From Phyllobacterium zundukense (lineage in GTDB: Bacteria > Pseudomonadota > Alphaproteobacteria > Rhizobiales > Rhizobiaceae): a stretch of DNA of 64,000 nt. Under the pieces are notes generated by a model. That model saw only the letters and a program-made list of their open reading frames with translations. It did not search any database and had not been told where the DNA came from. Numbering within the stretch: the first letter of the stretch is position 1; every line of letters begins with the position of its first letter. The stretch covers positions 3,579,001 through 3,643,000 of the forward strand of contig NZ_CP104973.1 of the NCBI RefSeq assembly GCF_025452195.1. The letters are read 5' to 3'. Made by a program: the position numbers and the translations under genes. Positions 52,554 through 60,890 of the stretch are shown one piece after another.

Positions 52554-52645
52554 TGGCGGAGAGGAAGGGATTCGAACCCTCGAGACCGTTTAACGGGTCT
52601 ACTCCCTTAGCAGGGGAGCGCCTTCGACCACTCGGCCACCTCTCC
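52554..52645 (-). tRNA. tRNA-Ser, anticodon GCU
   Basis: A 92-nt serine tRNA with encoded CCA. On the minus strand it begins GGAGAGGTGGCCGAGTGG and ends TTCGAATCCCTTCCTCTCCGCCA (acceptor stem GGAGAGG/CCTCTCC, T arm GGTTCGAATC). The anticodon loop CCCTGCTAAGGG gives GCU. The long variable arm CCCGTTAAACGG is typical of serine tRNAs. Confidence 0.97.
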
Positions 52646-52734
52646 GAGGACGCTGACTAAAGATGAAACCCCATGTTTGCAAGGATTTTGTTCCGTCTAA
52701 CCCAAAAATCGGATTACGGAGCATCTAGCCGAGA

Positions 52735-52995
52735 TCAAAATTGCCAAGCGCTGTTCCAGACCAATATGCCGGCTTCCTTGGCGGCAGCGACGAAGGCAGT
52801 TCTCGCCTCTTCCAGGCTGCCCGTCCCTTCCATTGCATCGAGGCAGGCGCGCCGCGCTCTGGAAAGTTCCTTGCCGCGGTCTACTGGCCAATTCTGGCGA
52901 AGGATTTCGGCGGCCTCAGCGACGGAGCTCACGTTCCGCAACTCACCCGTCTCGTCAATTTCAATCGTGACAGCCAGAAAATCGAGATTGGTCAT
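52735..52995 (-). CDS. DUF982 protein
   Basis: An 86-residue DUF982 protein (VSSVAEAAEILRQNWPVDRG, then LSRARRACLDAMEGTGSLEE and ARTAFVAAAKEAGI). The family is abundant in Rhizobiales, often as small single genes near tRNA or accessory DNA; its function is unknown. No enzymatic motif. Start ATG 52995 is the family norm. Confidence 0.82.
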   Translation of the reverse strand: MTNLDFLAVTIEIDETGELRNVSSVAEAAEILRQNWPVDRGKELSRARRACLDAMEGTGSLEEARTAFVAAAKEAGILVWNSAWQF

Positions 52996-53200
52996 GGTGG
53001 GTCAACGCACACAAATGGCACCTTGTTCCGCGACATAAAGTTCGACTAAGTGTCTCTAATCAATTCGATTTAGGAAATCACACCCCTCCTCGAACCCTCG
53101 ATAGTCCGGCACCGGACAAAGAGATTTCCAGGATTCCCTTTGGATGAAATGTTTGTATCATATCCCGAATCGTTTTCTCCTCAGGAACGTGGGGGCAAGC

Positions 53201-53583
53201 ATGAAATTCCGCCGTTTGGCTGTTATCGCAACACTCGTTGGAATCGCTCTTTTTGGAACCTCAATCAATTCATCCCTTGCCGCAGAAAAGTCCCCCTTCA
53301 TATATTTCGCTACTGCGGACCCTTTTCTGAAGCCAGGTCAGGCACCGACCGCAACGATATCACAATTTTCGGCGGGTCCTTCGTCAAGAATGCATTTGGT
53401 GGCGCCATCCAGGTCTTTGGTGCGGAATTGACCTGGCAGTTGCATCACCGTTCTGGTGGAAACGGAACATTTGGGGATATGGGCGAAGGCTCGAATGCCA
53501 ATTCGGCATACGTTACCGCTTTTGAGAATTGGGCTAGGCTGGAATTTTCCGAAAACGTCCAGAAATCAGAGTCTGCAACATAA
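53201..53583 (+). pseudogene. Secreted protein gene with a one-base deletion
   Basis: ATG 53201 (GGGGG upstream) encodes a clear signal peptide (MKFRRLAVIATLVGIALFGT, ending SLAA), then KSPFIYFATADPFLKPGQAP. At about 53346 the sense continues in the next frame as DRNDITIFGGSFVKNAFGGA and WQLHHRSGGNGTFGDM, ending at TAA 53583. Losing one base in the CCGAC region explains this. The combined product would be about 127 residues, possibly the N-terminal part of an outer-membrane barrel; family not identified. It could also be a sequencing error. Confidence 0.6.
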
Positions 53584-53679
53584 AGAGCCTCGCTCTGGCG
53601 TCAGGATCTTTCTCCAAATCGACCCTCTCGACACCACGACGCTGGTTGACTAGCCTGCGCTCCAGTGATGGGGGAGCAG

Positions 53680-54048
53680 ATGCGATTTTCAGTTTTGGCT
53701 ATTGTATTGGTGGCTGCGATCTTGCCGGCATGCACGACAACCGGCGGCAACACCAGCAAGAGCGGCGTAATCGCCGACGCAAAAAATCTCGTCATCGTTT
53801 CCTATCAGTGTCAGGACGCTCTCGGACGCGAGCCGCATTACTCGGCCATCGAAAGCAGCGAAACTATTCTGAAAGGGCTCGGGAAATCGGCCGATGAGGC
53901 GGACAGTACCGTACGCAGCTGGCTCAGGGCAGTGATCGCTTCGCCGAAACAACCCGCCGACTATGATGCGAAAACCTGCAAGGACAGATTGCTGACGCTG
54001 GCAGAGAAGGCCCGCGTTGGTTATGAAACACTGAAAGCCGGTGGGTAA
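53680..54048 (+). CDS. Putative lipoprotein
   Basis: A 122-residue precursor with a lipoprotein signal: MRFSVLAIVLVAAILPACTT, lipobox LPAC with the lipid-bearing Cys at residue 18. The mature part is hydrophilic (NLVIVSYQCQDALGREPHYS; SWLRAVIASPKQPADYDAKT). No family recognised. ATG 53680 has GGGGGAG 5-6 nt upstream and is preferred over two upstream ATGs. A terminator follows the stop. Confidence 0.72.
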   Translation: MRFSVLAIVLVAAILPACTTTGGNTSKSGVIADAKNLVIVSYQCQDALGREPHYSAIESSETILKGLGKSADEADSTVRSWLRAVIASPKQPADYDAKTCKDRLLTLAEKARVGYETLKAGG

Positions 54049-54053
54049 ATACA

Positions 54054-54082
54054 AAAAGGCGGTTCCGAAGATCCGCCTTTTA
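54054..54082 (+). terminator. Rho-independent terminator of the lipoprotein gene
   Basis: AAAGGCGG and CCGCCTTT form an 8-bp perfect stem (54055-54062, 54073-54080) followed by TATCATTT; A-rich upstream flank makes it usable in both directions. Confidence 0.75.
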
Positions 54083-54115
54083 TCATTTCATCCGGGCTAA
54101 AAGCGGTGCCGATCG

Positions 54116-54451
54116 TTACTGATGGCTTCTTCCGCTGCCACCCATGTAACCACCACTACCATAGCGATAGTACCTGCGGTTATGGCTCCAACGCCGATGA
54201 TCGCGCCGCTCTGCCCAATGACGCCGATGGTAACGGTCTCGACGCCAATCATGGCGGTCGCGACGCCAGTCACGGCGGGACTTATAATGATGGCGCTTCC
54301 AATCTGCCCTGTTGTCGCGCACCTGTTCAACATTTGATGATAGCTGAAGGGTCGCGGGGGACACGGGCGCGGCTTGGGACGTGACCGCGGATGTCAGCAA
54401 CATTGCCAATCCGAGCATGGCTGCCGAAATGGCATTCAATATCTTGTGCAT
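54116..54451 (-). CDS. Exported arginine/tryptophan/tyrosine-rich protein
   Basis: A 111-residue precursor with a signal peptide (MHKILNAISAAMLGLAMLLT, cleaved after SQA). The second half has repeated SRRDWRRDRHDWRRDRYHRR-type units rich in Arg, His, Trp and Tyr, ending in a Gly-rich tail. Similar small exported proteins occur in many Brucellaceae with unknown function. Start chosen at ATG 54451 for the signal peptide. The basic repeats could bind nucleic acid, polyanions or metal, which is inference. Confidence 0.65.
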   Translation of the reverse strand: MHKILNAISAAMLGLAMLLTSAVTSQAAPVSPATLQLSSNVEQVRDNRADWKRHHYKSRRDWRRDRHDWRRDRYHRRHWAERRDHRRWSHNRRYYRYGSGGYMGGSGRSHQ

Positions 54452-54668
54452 GATTGTCTCCTGTGACGTGATGCAATCATTAGGTGCGCCTAGTTCGATG
54501 AACTTGCAATGAACGACAAAGTTCCAAGCGTCCAGGATCTTGTCCCATGCGCCGCGTGTGAGGATCCCCTTCGCATCTGTAAATGCCGGTTGCAAATCTT
54601 GAATGGCGAAGCCGGAACGGGCGACCTATGTGATCGTTATAGGGGCGTCAACCATTCGGAGTACCCAC

Positions 54669-54830
54669 ATGACGATACAAACTGTTCCGCAGGATGTTTA
54701 CCAACGCCATGAAAGAGAATGGCAGATGCTGCGGGAGGCGATTGCCAAGGCACAAAAGAAAGCCGACGAGCCTGCCTACACACACCCCAAGGACAGGCAT
54801 ACAGACACTTCCAAAGATATTCGTCAGTGA
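54669..54830 (+). CDS. Small hypothetical protein, 53 residues
   Basis: ATG 54669 has GGAG about 7 nt upstream. The polar helical product (MTIQTVPQDVYQRHEREWQM; LREAIAKAQKKADEPAY) ends with a His/Thr-rich tail. The gene ends inside the 3' end of the convergent TetR gene, overlapping by 7 nt. No family recognised. Confidence 0.42.
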   Translation: MTIQTVPQDVYQRHEREWQMLREAIAKAQKKADEPAYTHPKDRHTDTSKDIRQ

Positions 54831-55510
54831 TCGTCTGATTGCAGCGCCGCTGCCGTTGCCGCCAATCCGGCAAGGGCAAAGCGTTGAAAATGCTCGACGA
54901 TCTGTTCCTGGACTTCAGGCTCGCCGGAGTTGAACCCCGGCAGCACCTGGGTAAATATCTGCTTGTTGCCGACCAACAGCATGGCGAAGGGAGCGATGAT
55001 ATTCAGTGTACAACGCGTGACGACGGGGTCGTCATGCGGCCTGTCCAAAATCTCCCCTATGATGCCGGTCACGACAAGCTTCTTCGGCAGAATTTCCCGT
55101 TTCACAAGGACCGGAAACACCGATGACGGCGAGAGAATCTCGCGGCTGAGGACACGCAGCGCCCACGACGACGACTCGGGTCCGGTGATCCTGCGGGCGA
55201 TCAGGCCGATGAGGATTTTCAGTTTTTCGGTGGGCTCACCCGGACTCTCTGCAAGTGCAAGGAGCTTATCATAGGTCAAAAGCCGCCGATGGGCTTCTAC
55301 AAGCACATCGGCATAGAGACCTTCGATCCCACCATAGTAGTAGTTGACCGCAGCCGAGTTGCTGCCTGCCCTCTCGGCAATCTCCTTGCCGGTGGCGCGG
55401 TCAAACCCCTTTTCGGCAAAAACCTCGCCGGCAGCTTCCAGAATCTGGGCTTTCGTTGTGGCGCCGTCTTCGCGGCGGCCGGGCAGTTTTCGCGGTGTTT
55501 TTCGGGCCAT
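54824..55510 (-). CDS. TetR-family regulator, CecR/YbiH type
   Basis: A 228-residue TetR repressor. The N-terminal HTH domain includes TKAQILEAAGEVFAEKGFDR and GSNSAAVNYYYGGIEGLYAD. The C-terminal ligand domain has SSWALRVLSREILSPSSVFP, as in the CecR (DUF1956) group. In E. coli CecR controls the ybhGFSR efflux genes, and here the divergent neighbours are the same four gene types, strengthening the call. It most likely represses that operon through the AT-rich dyad in the 91-nt gap. Named by analogy only. Confidence 0.88.
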   Translation of the reverse strand: MARKTPRKLPGRREDGATTKAQILEAAGEVFAEKGFDRATGKEIAERAGSNSAAVNYYYGGIEGLYADVLVEAHRRLLTYDKLLALAESPGEPTEKLKILIGLIARRITGPESSSWALRVLSREILSPSSVFPVLVKREILPKKLVVTGIIGEILDRPHDDPVVTRCTLNIIAPFAMLLVGNKQIFTQVLPGFNSGEPEVQEQIVEHFQRFALAGLAATAAALQSDDH

Positions 55511-55529
55511 GCGATGATTCTATACGAGA

Positions 55530-55569
55530 TTTGAAATTTTTGAAAGCTGAAATTCAAATTCAAATTTGA
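55530..55569. promoter_or_regulatory. Candidate operator of the CecR-like repressor
   Basis: An imperfect dyad: TTTGAAATTTTTGAAA pairs approximately with GAAATTCAAATTCAAA, and a perfect palindrome TCAAATTTGA lies at 55560-55569. It sits between the divergent repressor and efflux genes, 20-70 nt from both starts. Position and symmetry suggest repressor binding; not matched to a known consensus. Confidence 0.5.
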
Positions 55570-55601
55570 CATATGAATGTTTTTCGCGTTATGGTTGAGG
55601 G

Positions 55602-56636
55602 ATGAACAAGCCGCTTCGCATCGTCATCATCCTGCTTATCCTCGCCGCGATCGGCGGCGGGGCATGGTGGTATCTGCATCGGCCGGCGACCAATGATGCT
55701 CTGACGCTTTATGGCAATGTCGACCTGCGGCAGGCAACGCTCGCCTTCAACGGCTCGGAGCGAATTGCCGGTGTTCTCGTCGAGGAAGGCGATATCGTCA
55801 AAAAGGGCCAGGTTCTGGCGCGACTCGATACCAGCCGGCTGTCGCCGCAGGTGCGGGAGGCCGACGCGACTGTTGCCGCGCAACGGGCCATGGTGATGAA
55901 ACTCCGCAACGGCAGCCGCCCCGAAGAAATTGCCCAGGCGCGCGCCAACCTTGCATCGGCCAAGGCGGACGCGGCTAATGCCAACATACAACTTGAGAGG
56001 CGGGCGGCACTGTCAGTGAACTCCACCATCAGCAAGCAGGAGCTCGATACGACAAAGGCTGCTGCGGCCATGGCCGATGCTAAAGTCGACGTTGCGCAAA
56101 GCGCGCTCGAACTTGCCATTGCAGGCCCCCGCGCTGAAGAATTGCTGCAGGCAGAAGCGCAACTTCGCGGCAGCGAAGCGCAGCTGGCACTGATACGCCA
56201 GGAACTGGACGATGCGGAACTCGTGGCGCCGTTCGACGCGGTGGTCCGCTCGCGCCTCATGGAGCCGGGCGAAATGGCAGCCCCGACGAAGCCGGTTTTC
56301 TCGCTGGCGACCATCGGCACAAAATGGGTGCGGGCCTATGTCTCGGAGGTCAATCTTGGGCATGTTCGTTCCGGCATGCGCGCCAAGGTGACGACGGACA
56401 GTTTCCCGGATCGCCCGCTTGACGGCTGGGTGGGTTTTATCTCGCCGGTGGCGGAATTCACGCCCAAGACGGTCGAGACGGAAGATCTGCGCTCGAGCCT
56501 TGTCTATGAGGTGCGGGTTTTCGTCGAGGACAAAGACGATATGTTGCGGCTCGGCATGCCCGCTACTGTAAAGCTCTTGGCAGACGAGGCGCCAAAGCCC
56601 CTGCCCCAGAATGCGGACAGCAAGGCGACACCATGA
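55602..56636 (+). CDS. HlyD-family membrane-fusion protein, YbhG type
   Basis: A 344-residue periplasmic adaptor of a tripartite ABC efflux system. A signal-anchor (IVIILLILAAIGGGAWWYL, about 6-24) precedes a lipoyl-half domain (RIAGVLVEEGDIVKKGQVLA). A long coiled-coil hairpin follows (about 85-190, rich in Ala/Glu), then DAVVRSRLMEPGEMAAPTKP and a beta-barrel. Overlaps the ATPase gene by 4 nt (ATGA), so coupled. The ribosome binding site is tight against the ATG. It should link the two permeases to an outer-membrane channel; the channel is not in the window. Confidence 0.92.
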   Translation: MNKPLRIVIILLILAAIGGGAWWYLHRPATNDALTLYGNVDLRQATLAFNGSERIAGVLVEEGDIVKKGQVLARLDTSRLSPQVREADATVAAQRAMVMKLRNGSRPEEIAQARANLASAKADAANANIQLERRAALSVNSTISKQELDTTKAAAAMADAKVDVAQSALELAIAGPRAEELLQAEAQLRGSEAQLALIRQELDDAELVAPFDAVVRSRLMEPGEMAAPTKPVFSLATIGTKWVRAYVSEVNLGHVRSGMRAKVTTDSFPDRPLDGWVGFISPVAEFTPKTVETEDLRSSLVYEVRVFVEDKDDMLRLGMPATVKLLADEAPKPLPQNADSKATP

Positions 56637-58405
56637 CCGGCACCGCGCCAGCTCGGTCAGAATCTGGCCCCGTCACGGCGCGGACCATCCACAAGAGCTT
56701 CCGCCGCGATACGGGCGAGACCGTCAAGGCGCTGGAGGGAGTTTCCTTCGAAGCGCGGCAAGGCACCTTAACTGCCTTGGTCGGACCTGACGGTGCGGGC
56801 AAAACCACGTTGCTGCGCCTGATTGCGGGGCTGATGGTCGCCGACAGTGGCGAACTCTCCGTGCTCGGCATCGATGTCGCAATGGACCCGCAGACGATAC
56901 AGAACCGCATCGGTTACATGCCGCAGAAATTCGGTCTCTACGAGGATTTGAGTGTCCAGCAGAACCTCGATCTGTACGCCGACCTGCACGGCATCACCGG
57001 GGAACAGCGCAGAGAGATTTACCCGCGGCTGATGGAAATGACCGATCTCGGGCGTTTCACGCAGCGCCTTGCCGGCAAGCTTTCCGGCGGCATGAAGCAG
57101 AAGCTCGGCCTCGCCTGCACACTGGTGCGCTCGCCGGAACTCCTTCTGCTCGACGAACCGACCGTCGGCGTCGATCCCCTGTCACGGCGCGAATTATGGG
57201 AGATCGTCACCAAGCTCGTGCGCGAGGACAAACTGACGGTCGTCGTCAGCACGTCCTATCTGGACGAGGCCGAACTCTGCGACCACTCCGTCGTTATGCA
57301 TCAGGGCAAGGTCCTGGCCCAGGGAAAACCCGACGAAATCACGGACAAAGCCAGCAACTGTGTATTCATAGCAACGCCGGGGAAAGGCACGAACGTCCGG
57401 TCGCTACAGGCTCGGCTGTTCCGGCAGGACGGCGTTGTCGATGCGGTGCCGGAAGCTGGCAAAGTGCGCGTGGTGAAGCAACCGGACTTCAATGACGACA
57501 TTACGGTTGACGGCAAAGCCATCAAACTTCAGCCGGTCTCCGCCCGTTTCGAAGATGGTTTCATGGTGCTGTTCGGCGCCGTAGCAAGCAAGAGCCGTTC
57601 CAGCGAAGTGGAACTGGAGCGGCTGAAGACCGCAGCAGGTGATGAGATCTCGGTCGAAGTCCACGATCTGGTGCGCAAGTTCGGCGATTTCACTGCGGTC
57701 GATCACGTCAGCTTTCAGGTGAAGCGCGGCGAGATTTATGGGCTGCTCGGTCCGAATGGCGCCGGGAAAAGCACGACGTTCCGCATGTTGTGCGGGCTGA
57801 TGCCGGCAACCAGCGGTACGCTGCGCGTTGCCGGTGCGGACTTGCGTACCTCGCGGGCGGAGGCGCGGCAGAAACTTGGCTACGTGGCACAGAAGTTTTC
57901 GCTCTATGGCGATCTGTCGGTGGATGAAAATCTCGATTTCTTCGCCAGCGCCTATGGTTTGCGCGGGCAGAAGAAGCGCGACCGCGTTGCCTGGTCGAAA
58001 GAGCAGTTCGAACTGGGCGATCTGGCAACGCTGCCGAGCGGACAACTGCCCGGTGGTTTCAAGCAGCGTCTTGCCATGGCGGCAGCGCTTCTGCACGAGC
58101 CGGACATACTGTTTCTGGACGAGGCGACCAGCGGCGCCGATCCGCTGGCACGGCGTGAGTTCTGGGGACGCATTACCGCGCTTTCCGAACAAGGCGTGAC
58201 GGTGATCGTCACCACGCATTTCATGGAAGAGGCGGAATATTGCGACCGCATAATCATTCTCGATGCGGGGCGCAACCTTGCCGAGGGAACACCTGCCGAA
58301 ATCCGCGCCCATGCCAAGCCGAAGAACGGCGAAGAACCGAACATGGAAGACGCCTTCATTGCCATCGTCGAGGAGTCCCGGCGGGACAAGAAGGAGGCCG
58401 CGTGA
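56633..58405 (+). CDS. Double ABC ATPase, YbhF type
   Basis: A 590-residue ABC transporter ATPase with two nucleotide-binding domains in one chain. Domain 1 has Walker A GPDGAGKTT, signature LSGGMKQKLGLA and Walker B LLLLDEPTVGVD. Domain 2 has GPNGAGKST, signature-like LPGGFKQRLAMA and ILFLDEATSGADP. Both Walker A motifs are intact; Pro replaces Ser in the second signature. It powers the two ABC-2 permeases encoded downstream. A 172-nt gap carrying a palindromic repeat separates it from the first permease gene. Confidence 0.95.
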   Translation: MTGTAPARSESGPVTARTIHKSFRRDTGETVKALEGVSFEARQGTLTALVGPDGAGKTTLLRLIAGLMVADSGELSVLGIDVAMDPQTIQNRIGYMPQKFGLYEDLSVQQNLDLYADLHGITGEQRREIYPRLMEMTDLGRFTQRLAGKLSGGMKQKLGLACTLVRSPELLLLDEPTVGVDPLSRRELWEIVTKLVREDKLTVVVSTSYLDEAELCDHSVVMHQGKVLAQGKPDEITDKASNCVFIATPGKGTNVRSLQARLFRQDGVVDAVPEAGKVRVVKQPDFNDDITVDGKAIKLQPVSARFEDGFMVLFGAVASKSRSSEVELERLKTAAGDEISVEVHDLVRKFGDFTAVDHVSFQVKRGEIYGLLGPNGAGKSTTFRMLCGLMPATSGTLRVAGADLRTSRAEARQKLGYVAQKFSLYGDLSVDENLDFFASAYGLRGQKKRDRVAWSKEQFELGDLATLPSGQLPGGFKQRLAMAAALLHEPDILFLDEATSGADPLARREFWGRITALSEQGVTVIVTTHFMEEAEYCDRIIILDAGRNLAEGTPAEIRAHAKPKNGEEPNMEDAFIAIVEESRRDKKEAA

Positions 58406-58577
58406 TGAGACAGTTTCTCCTTGGTTCCGAGGCATCCACAAAGTTCACTAGTTCAATGAGCACCCACCTCGCCGTCATCCTCGGGCTTGAGCCGAGGATA
58501 ACGGAGAGAGAGGCGCATTTCGGTATACAGGCACCGCCCAAACTAAAATTCGTGGGCTGGCATTCGAGGTCAACACC
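58406..58577. repeat. Family C palindrome inserted between ATPase and permease genes
   Basis: The ybhGFSR-type genes are otherwise packed within 8 nt or overlap, but here 172 nt intervene. They contain a family C core (58471-58505: CGTCATCCTCGGGCTTGAGC with complementary GAGGATAACGG). An ATG overlapping the ATPase stop opens a 57-residue frame through this region, but it reads through the repeat and looks non-functional. The repeat probably inserted into a formerly tight junction. Confidence 0.7.
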
Positions 58578-59711
58578 ATGACCACCTCCCAACACGGACG
58601 CTTGCGCCGTATCCTCGCGCTGGTGCGCAAGGAGAGCTGGCAGGTGGTGCGCGACCCGAGCAGCGTTGCCGTCGGCATCGTCATGCCAATGGTGCTGTTG
58701 ATCCTGTTCGGTTACGGCTTGTCGTTCGACCTCAAAAACCTCCCCGTTGCGCTGGTCATGGAGGAATCATCGGCAGAGGCGAGCGCTGCGGTCTCCGGAT
58801 TCGAACTGTCGGATTATTTCCAGACACATCCGGTCAAGACCATGGCGGAGGCGGAGCGGCTGCTCGCGGACAAGACCGTCAGCGGTATCGTGCGCATACC
58901 ACCGCAGTTCGCCCGAGACGTACAGAACGGCACGGCGGAAATTCAGGTCGTCGTCAATGGCAGTGACGCCAATACGGCCCGTATCGCGCTCGGCTATGCG
59001 CAAGGCGCGGTCGGCACTTGGCTGGCGCGCGAGGCTGCCCAAGGAATGGTCTTGAATTCCGGCGCATCGATCGATCTGCAGACGCGGCTTTGGTTCAACG
59101 AAGCCAATGACAGTACCTATTTTCTGGTGCCGGGACTGATTGTTCTTGTGATGACACTGATCGGTGCGCTGCTGACAGCGCTGGTGATGGCGCGAGAATG
59201 GGAACGCGGCACATTCGAAGCGCTGTTCGTCACCCCTGCCCGCCCCGGCGAAATTCTACTGGGCAAGACAGTTCCCTATTTCGTCCTTGGCATGCTGGGA
59301 CTGGCGCTTTCGGTCATCGGCAGTCAGGTGCTCTTTGGCGTGCCCCTGCGCGGATCGCTGTGGATATTGATCATCGTATCGATGCTCTATCTGCTGGTGG
59401 CGCTCGGTATCGGACTTTTGATCTCCTCGCTCACCAAGAACCAGTTCATCGCCAGCCAGATCACGTTGATCGTCACATTTCTGCCGGCGATGATGCTGTC
59501 GGGCTTCATGTTCGACATCAGGAGTATGCCTCTGGTGATCCAGGGCATCACCTACATCTTCCCGGCGCGCTATTTCGTCAGCGTGCTGCAGACATTGTTC
59601 CTTGCGGGCGATATCTGGGCCGTCATCCTGCCCAACGCGGCGGTGCTTGCCGTCATGGCAACCATTCTGATGACCGCCTCCCTTTTCGCCACGCGCAAGA
59701 AACTCGGGTGA
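58578..59711 (+). CDS. ABC-2 type permease, YbhS type
   Basis: A 377-residue inner-membrane permease with one N-terminal helix (about 30-48), a large extracytoplasmic domain (ELSDYFQTHPVKTMAEAERL; TAEIQVVVNGSDANTARIAL) and five or more C-terminal helices. These include NDSTYFLVPGLIVLVMTLIG and ITYIFPARYFVSVLQTLFLA. REWERGTFEALFVTPARPGE is the conserved ABC-2 motif contacting the ATPase. It pairs with the next permease; the two stops and starts are 7 nt apart. Likely substrate class (by analogy with YbhFSR) is cationic drugs or detergents. Confidence 0.93.
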   Translation: MTTSQHGRLRRILALVRKESWQVVRDPSSVAVGIVMPMVLLILFGYGLSFDLKNLPVALVMEESSAEASAAVSGFELSDYFQTHPVKTMAEAERLLADKTVSGIVRIPPQFARDVQNGTAEIQVVVNGSDANTARIALGYAQGAVGTWLAREAAQGMVLNSGASIDLQTRLWFNEANDSTYFLVPGLIVLVMTLIGALLTALVMAREWERGTFEALFVTPARPGEILLGKTVPYFVLGMLGLALSVIGSQVLFGVPLRGSLWILIIVSMLYLLVALGIGLLISSLTKNQFIASQITLIVTFLPAMMLSGFMFDIRSMPLVIQGITYIFPARYFVSVLQTLFLAGDIWAVILPNAAVLAVMATILMTASLFATRKKLG

Positions 59712-59718
59712 GACGGCC

Positions 59719-60840
59719 ATGAAAGAATCCTTCTTCCGGATAATCGCGCTGATCCGCAAGGAATTGCTGGCAATGTTCAAGGACCCGAAAAGCCGCATCG
59801 TGCTGGTACTGCCGCCGATCCTGCAATGTCTGATCTTTGGCTATGCGGCGAGTTACGATCTCAACAATGTGCCCTACGCGGTACTCGATCACGATCACAG
59901 CGCGGCATCCATCGAGCTGGTTTCGAAACTGGACGGATCGGGCATTTTCAGCCGCGTTGCGACGTTGCAGCGGACATCCGATATCGACAATTTCATCAAT
60001 GACGCCCGGGTTTTGCTGGTCGTGGTCATCGACCAGGATTTCGAGAGGCGGCTGATGGCCGGAATGCCGGCCAAATTGCAGATCATCGCCGACGGCCGCA
60101 ATTCCAACACGGCCGGCACCGCGCAGAGCTATGTGAACATGATCGCAACGGACTTCGCTGAGCAATGGCGTCAGGAAAATGGCCAGGCAGCCAACAGCGG
60201 CGTCAAGGTTACGACCCGCGCGTGGTACAATCCGAGCCTCGAGACGCGGTGGTACATGATCCCGTCATTGATCGGCACGATCACCATGATGATGACGCTG
60301 ATGCTGACTGCCATGTCGGTCGCGCGCGAACGTGAGGCAGGGACTTTCGACCAGCTGCTGGTGACGCCATTCAGACCGTCCGAGATCATGGTTGGAAAGG
60401 CCCTGCCCTCGATGCTGGTCGGTCTGTCGCAGGCAACCACCATATTCCTCGTCGCCCAGCTATGGTTCCAGATTCCCTTCGAGGGTTCCTATTTCATACT
60501 CTACCTTGGCCTGGTGCTCTTCCTGTCGGCAGCTGTCGGCATCGGCCTTTTCATCTCTTCGCTCGCAGGCAACATGCAGCAGGCAATGATCTACTCGTTC
60601 GTGCTGCTGATGCCATTCATGCTGTTGTCGGGTCTGACGGCGCCGATCGGCAATATGCCGGAGGTTCTGCAGTATCTGACAATGATCAATCCGCTGCGCT
60701 ATGCGATCAGTATCACGCATCAGGTTTATCTGGAGGGCGCAGGACTGAGGCAATTGCTGCCGGAAATGCTGGCGCTGGTGGCCATCGCCGCGGTTACCTT
60801 GCCGTTTTCGGCCTGGCTGTTCCGGAACAGGCTGACGTGA
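59719..60840 (+). CDS. ABC-2 type permease, YbhR type
   Basis: A 373-residue partner permease. It has an N-terminal helix region (RKELLAMFKDPKSRIVLVLP), a periplasmic domain with DHDHSAASIELVSKLDGSGI and MAGMPAKLQIIADGRNSN, and C-terminal helices. Among these are ARAWYNPSLETRWYMIPSLI-type sequence and SVAREREAGTFDQLLVTPFR, the ABC-2 coupling motif. It closes the operon: adaptor, ATPase, two permeases. Convergent with the mannosidase gene, 50 nt away. Confidence 0.93.
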   Translation: MKESFFRIIALIRKELLAMFKDPKSRIVLVLPPILQCLIFGYAASYDLNNVPYAVLDHDHSAASIELVSKLDGSGIFSRVATLQRTSDIDNFINDARVLLVVVIDQDFERRLMAGMPAKLQIIADGRNSNTAGTAQSYVNMIATDFAEQWRQENGQAANSGVKVTTRAWYNPSLETRWYMIPSLIGTITMMMTLMLTAMSVAREREAGTFDQLLVTPFRPSEIMVGKALPSMLVGLSQATTIFLVAQLWFQIPFEGSYFILYLGLVLFLSAAVGIGLFISSLAGNMQQAMIYSFVLLMPFMLLSGLTAPIGNMPEVLQYLTMINPLRYAISITHQVYLEGAGLRQLLPEMLALVAIAAVTLPFSAWLFRNRLT

Positions 60841-60890
60841 CGGCAGACCAGAATGGGAAAGGGGCAATGATGACACCTGCCCCTTCACTT

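Noticed and set aside
58402..58575. 57-residue protein overlapping the ATPase stop
   Set aside because: The frame runs through a dispersed palindrome and has no ribosome binding site of its own beyond the overlap.
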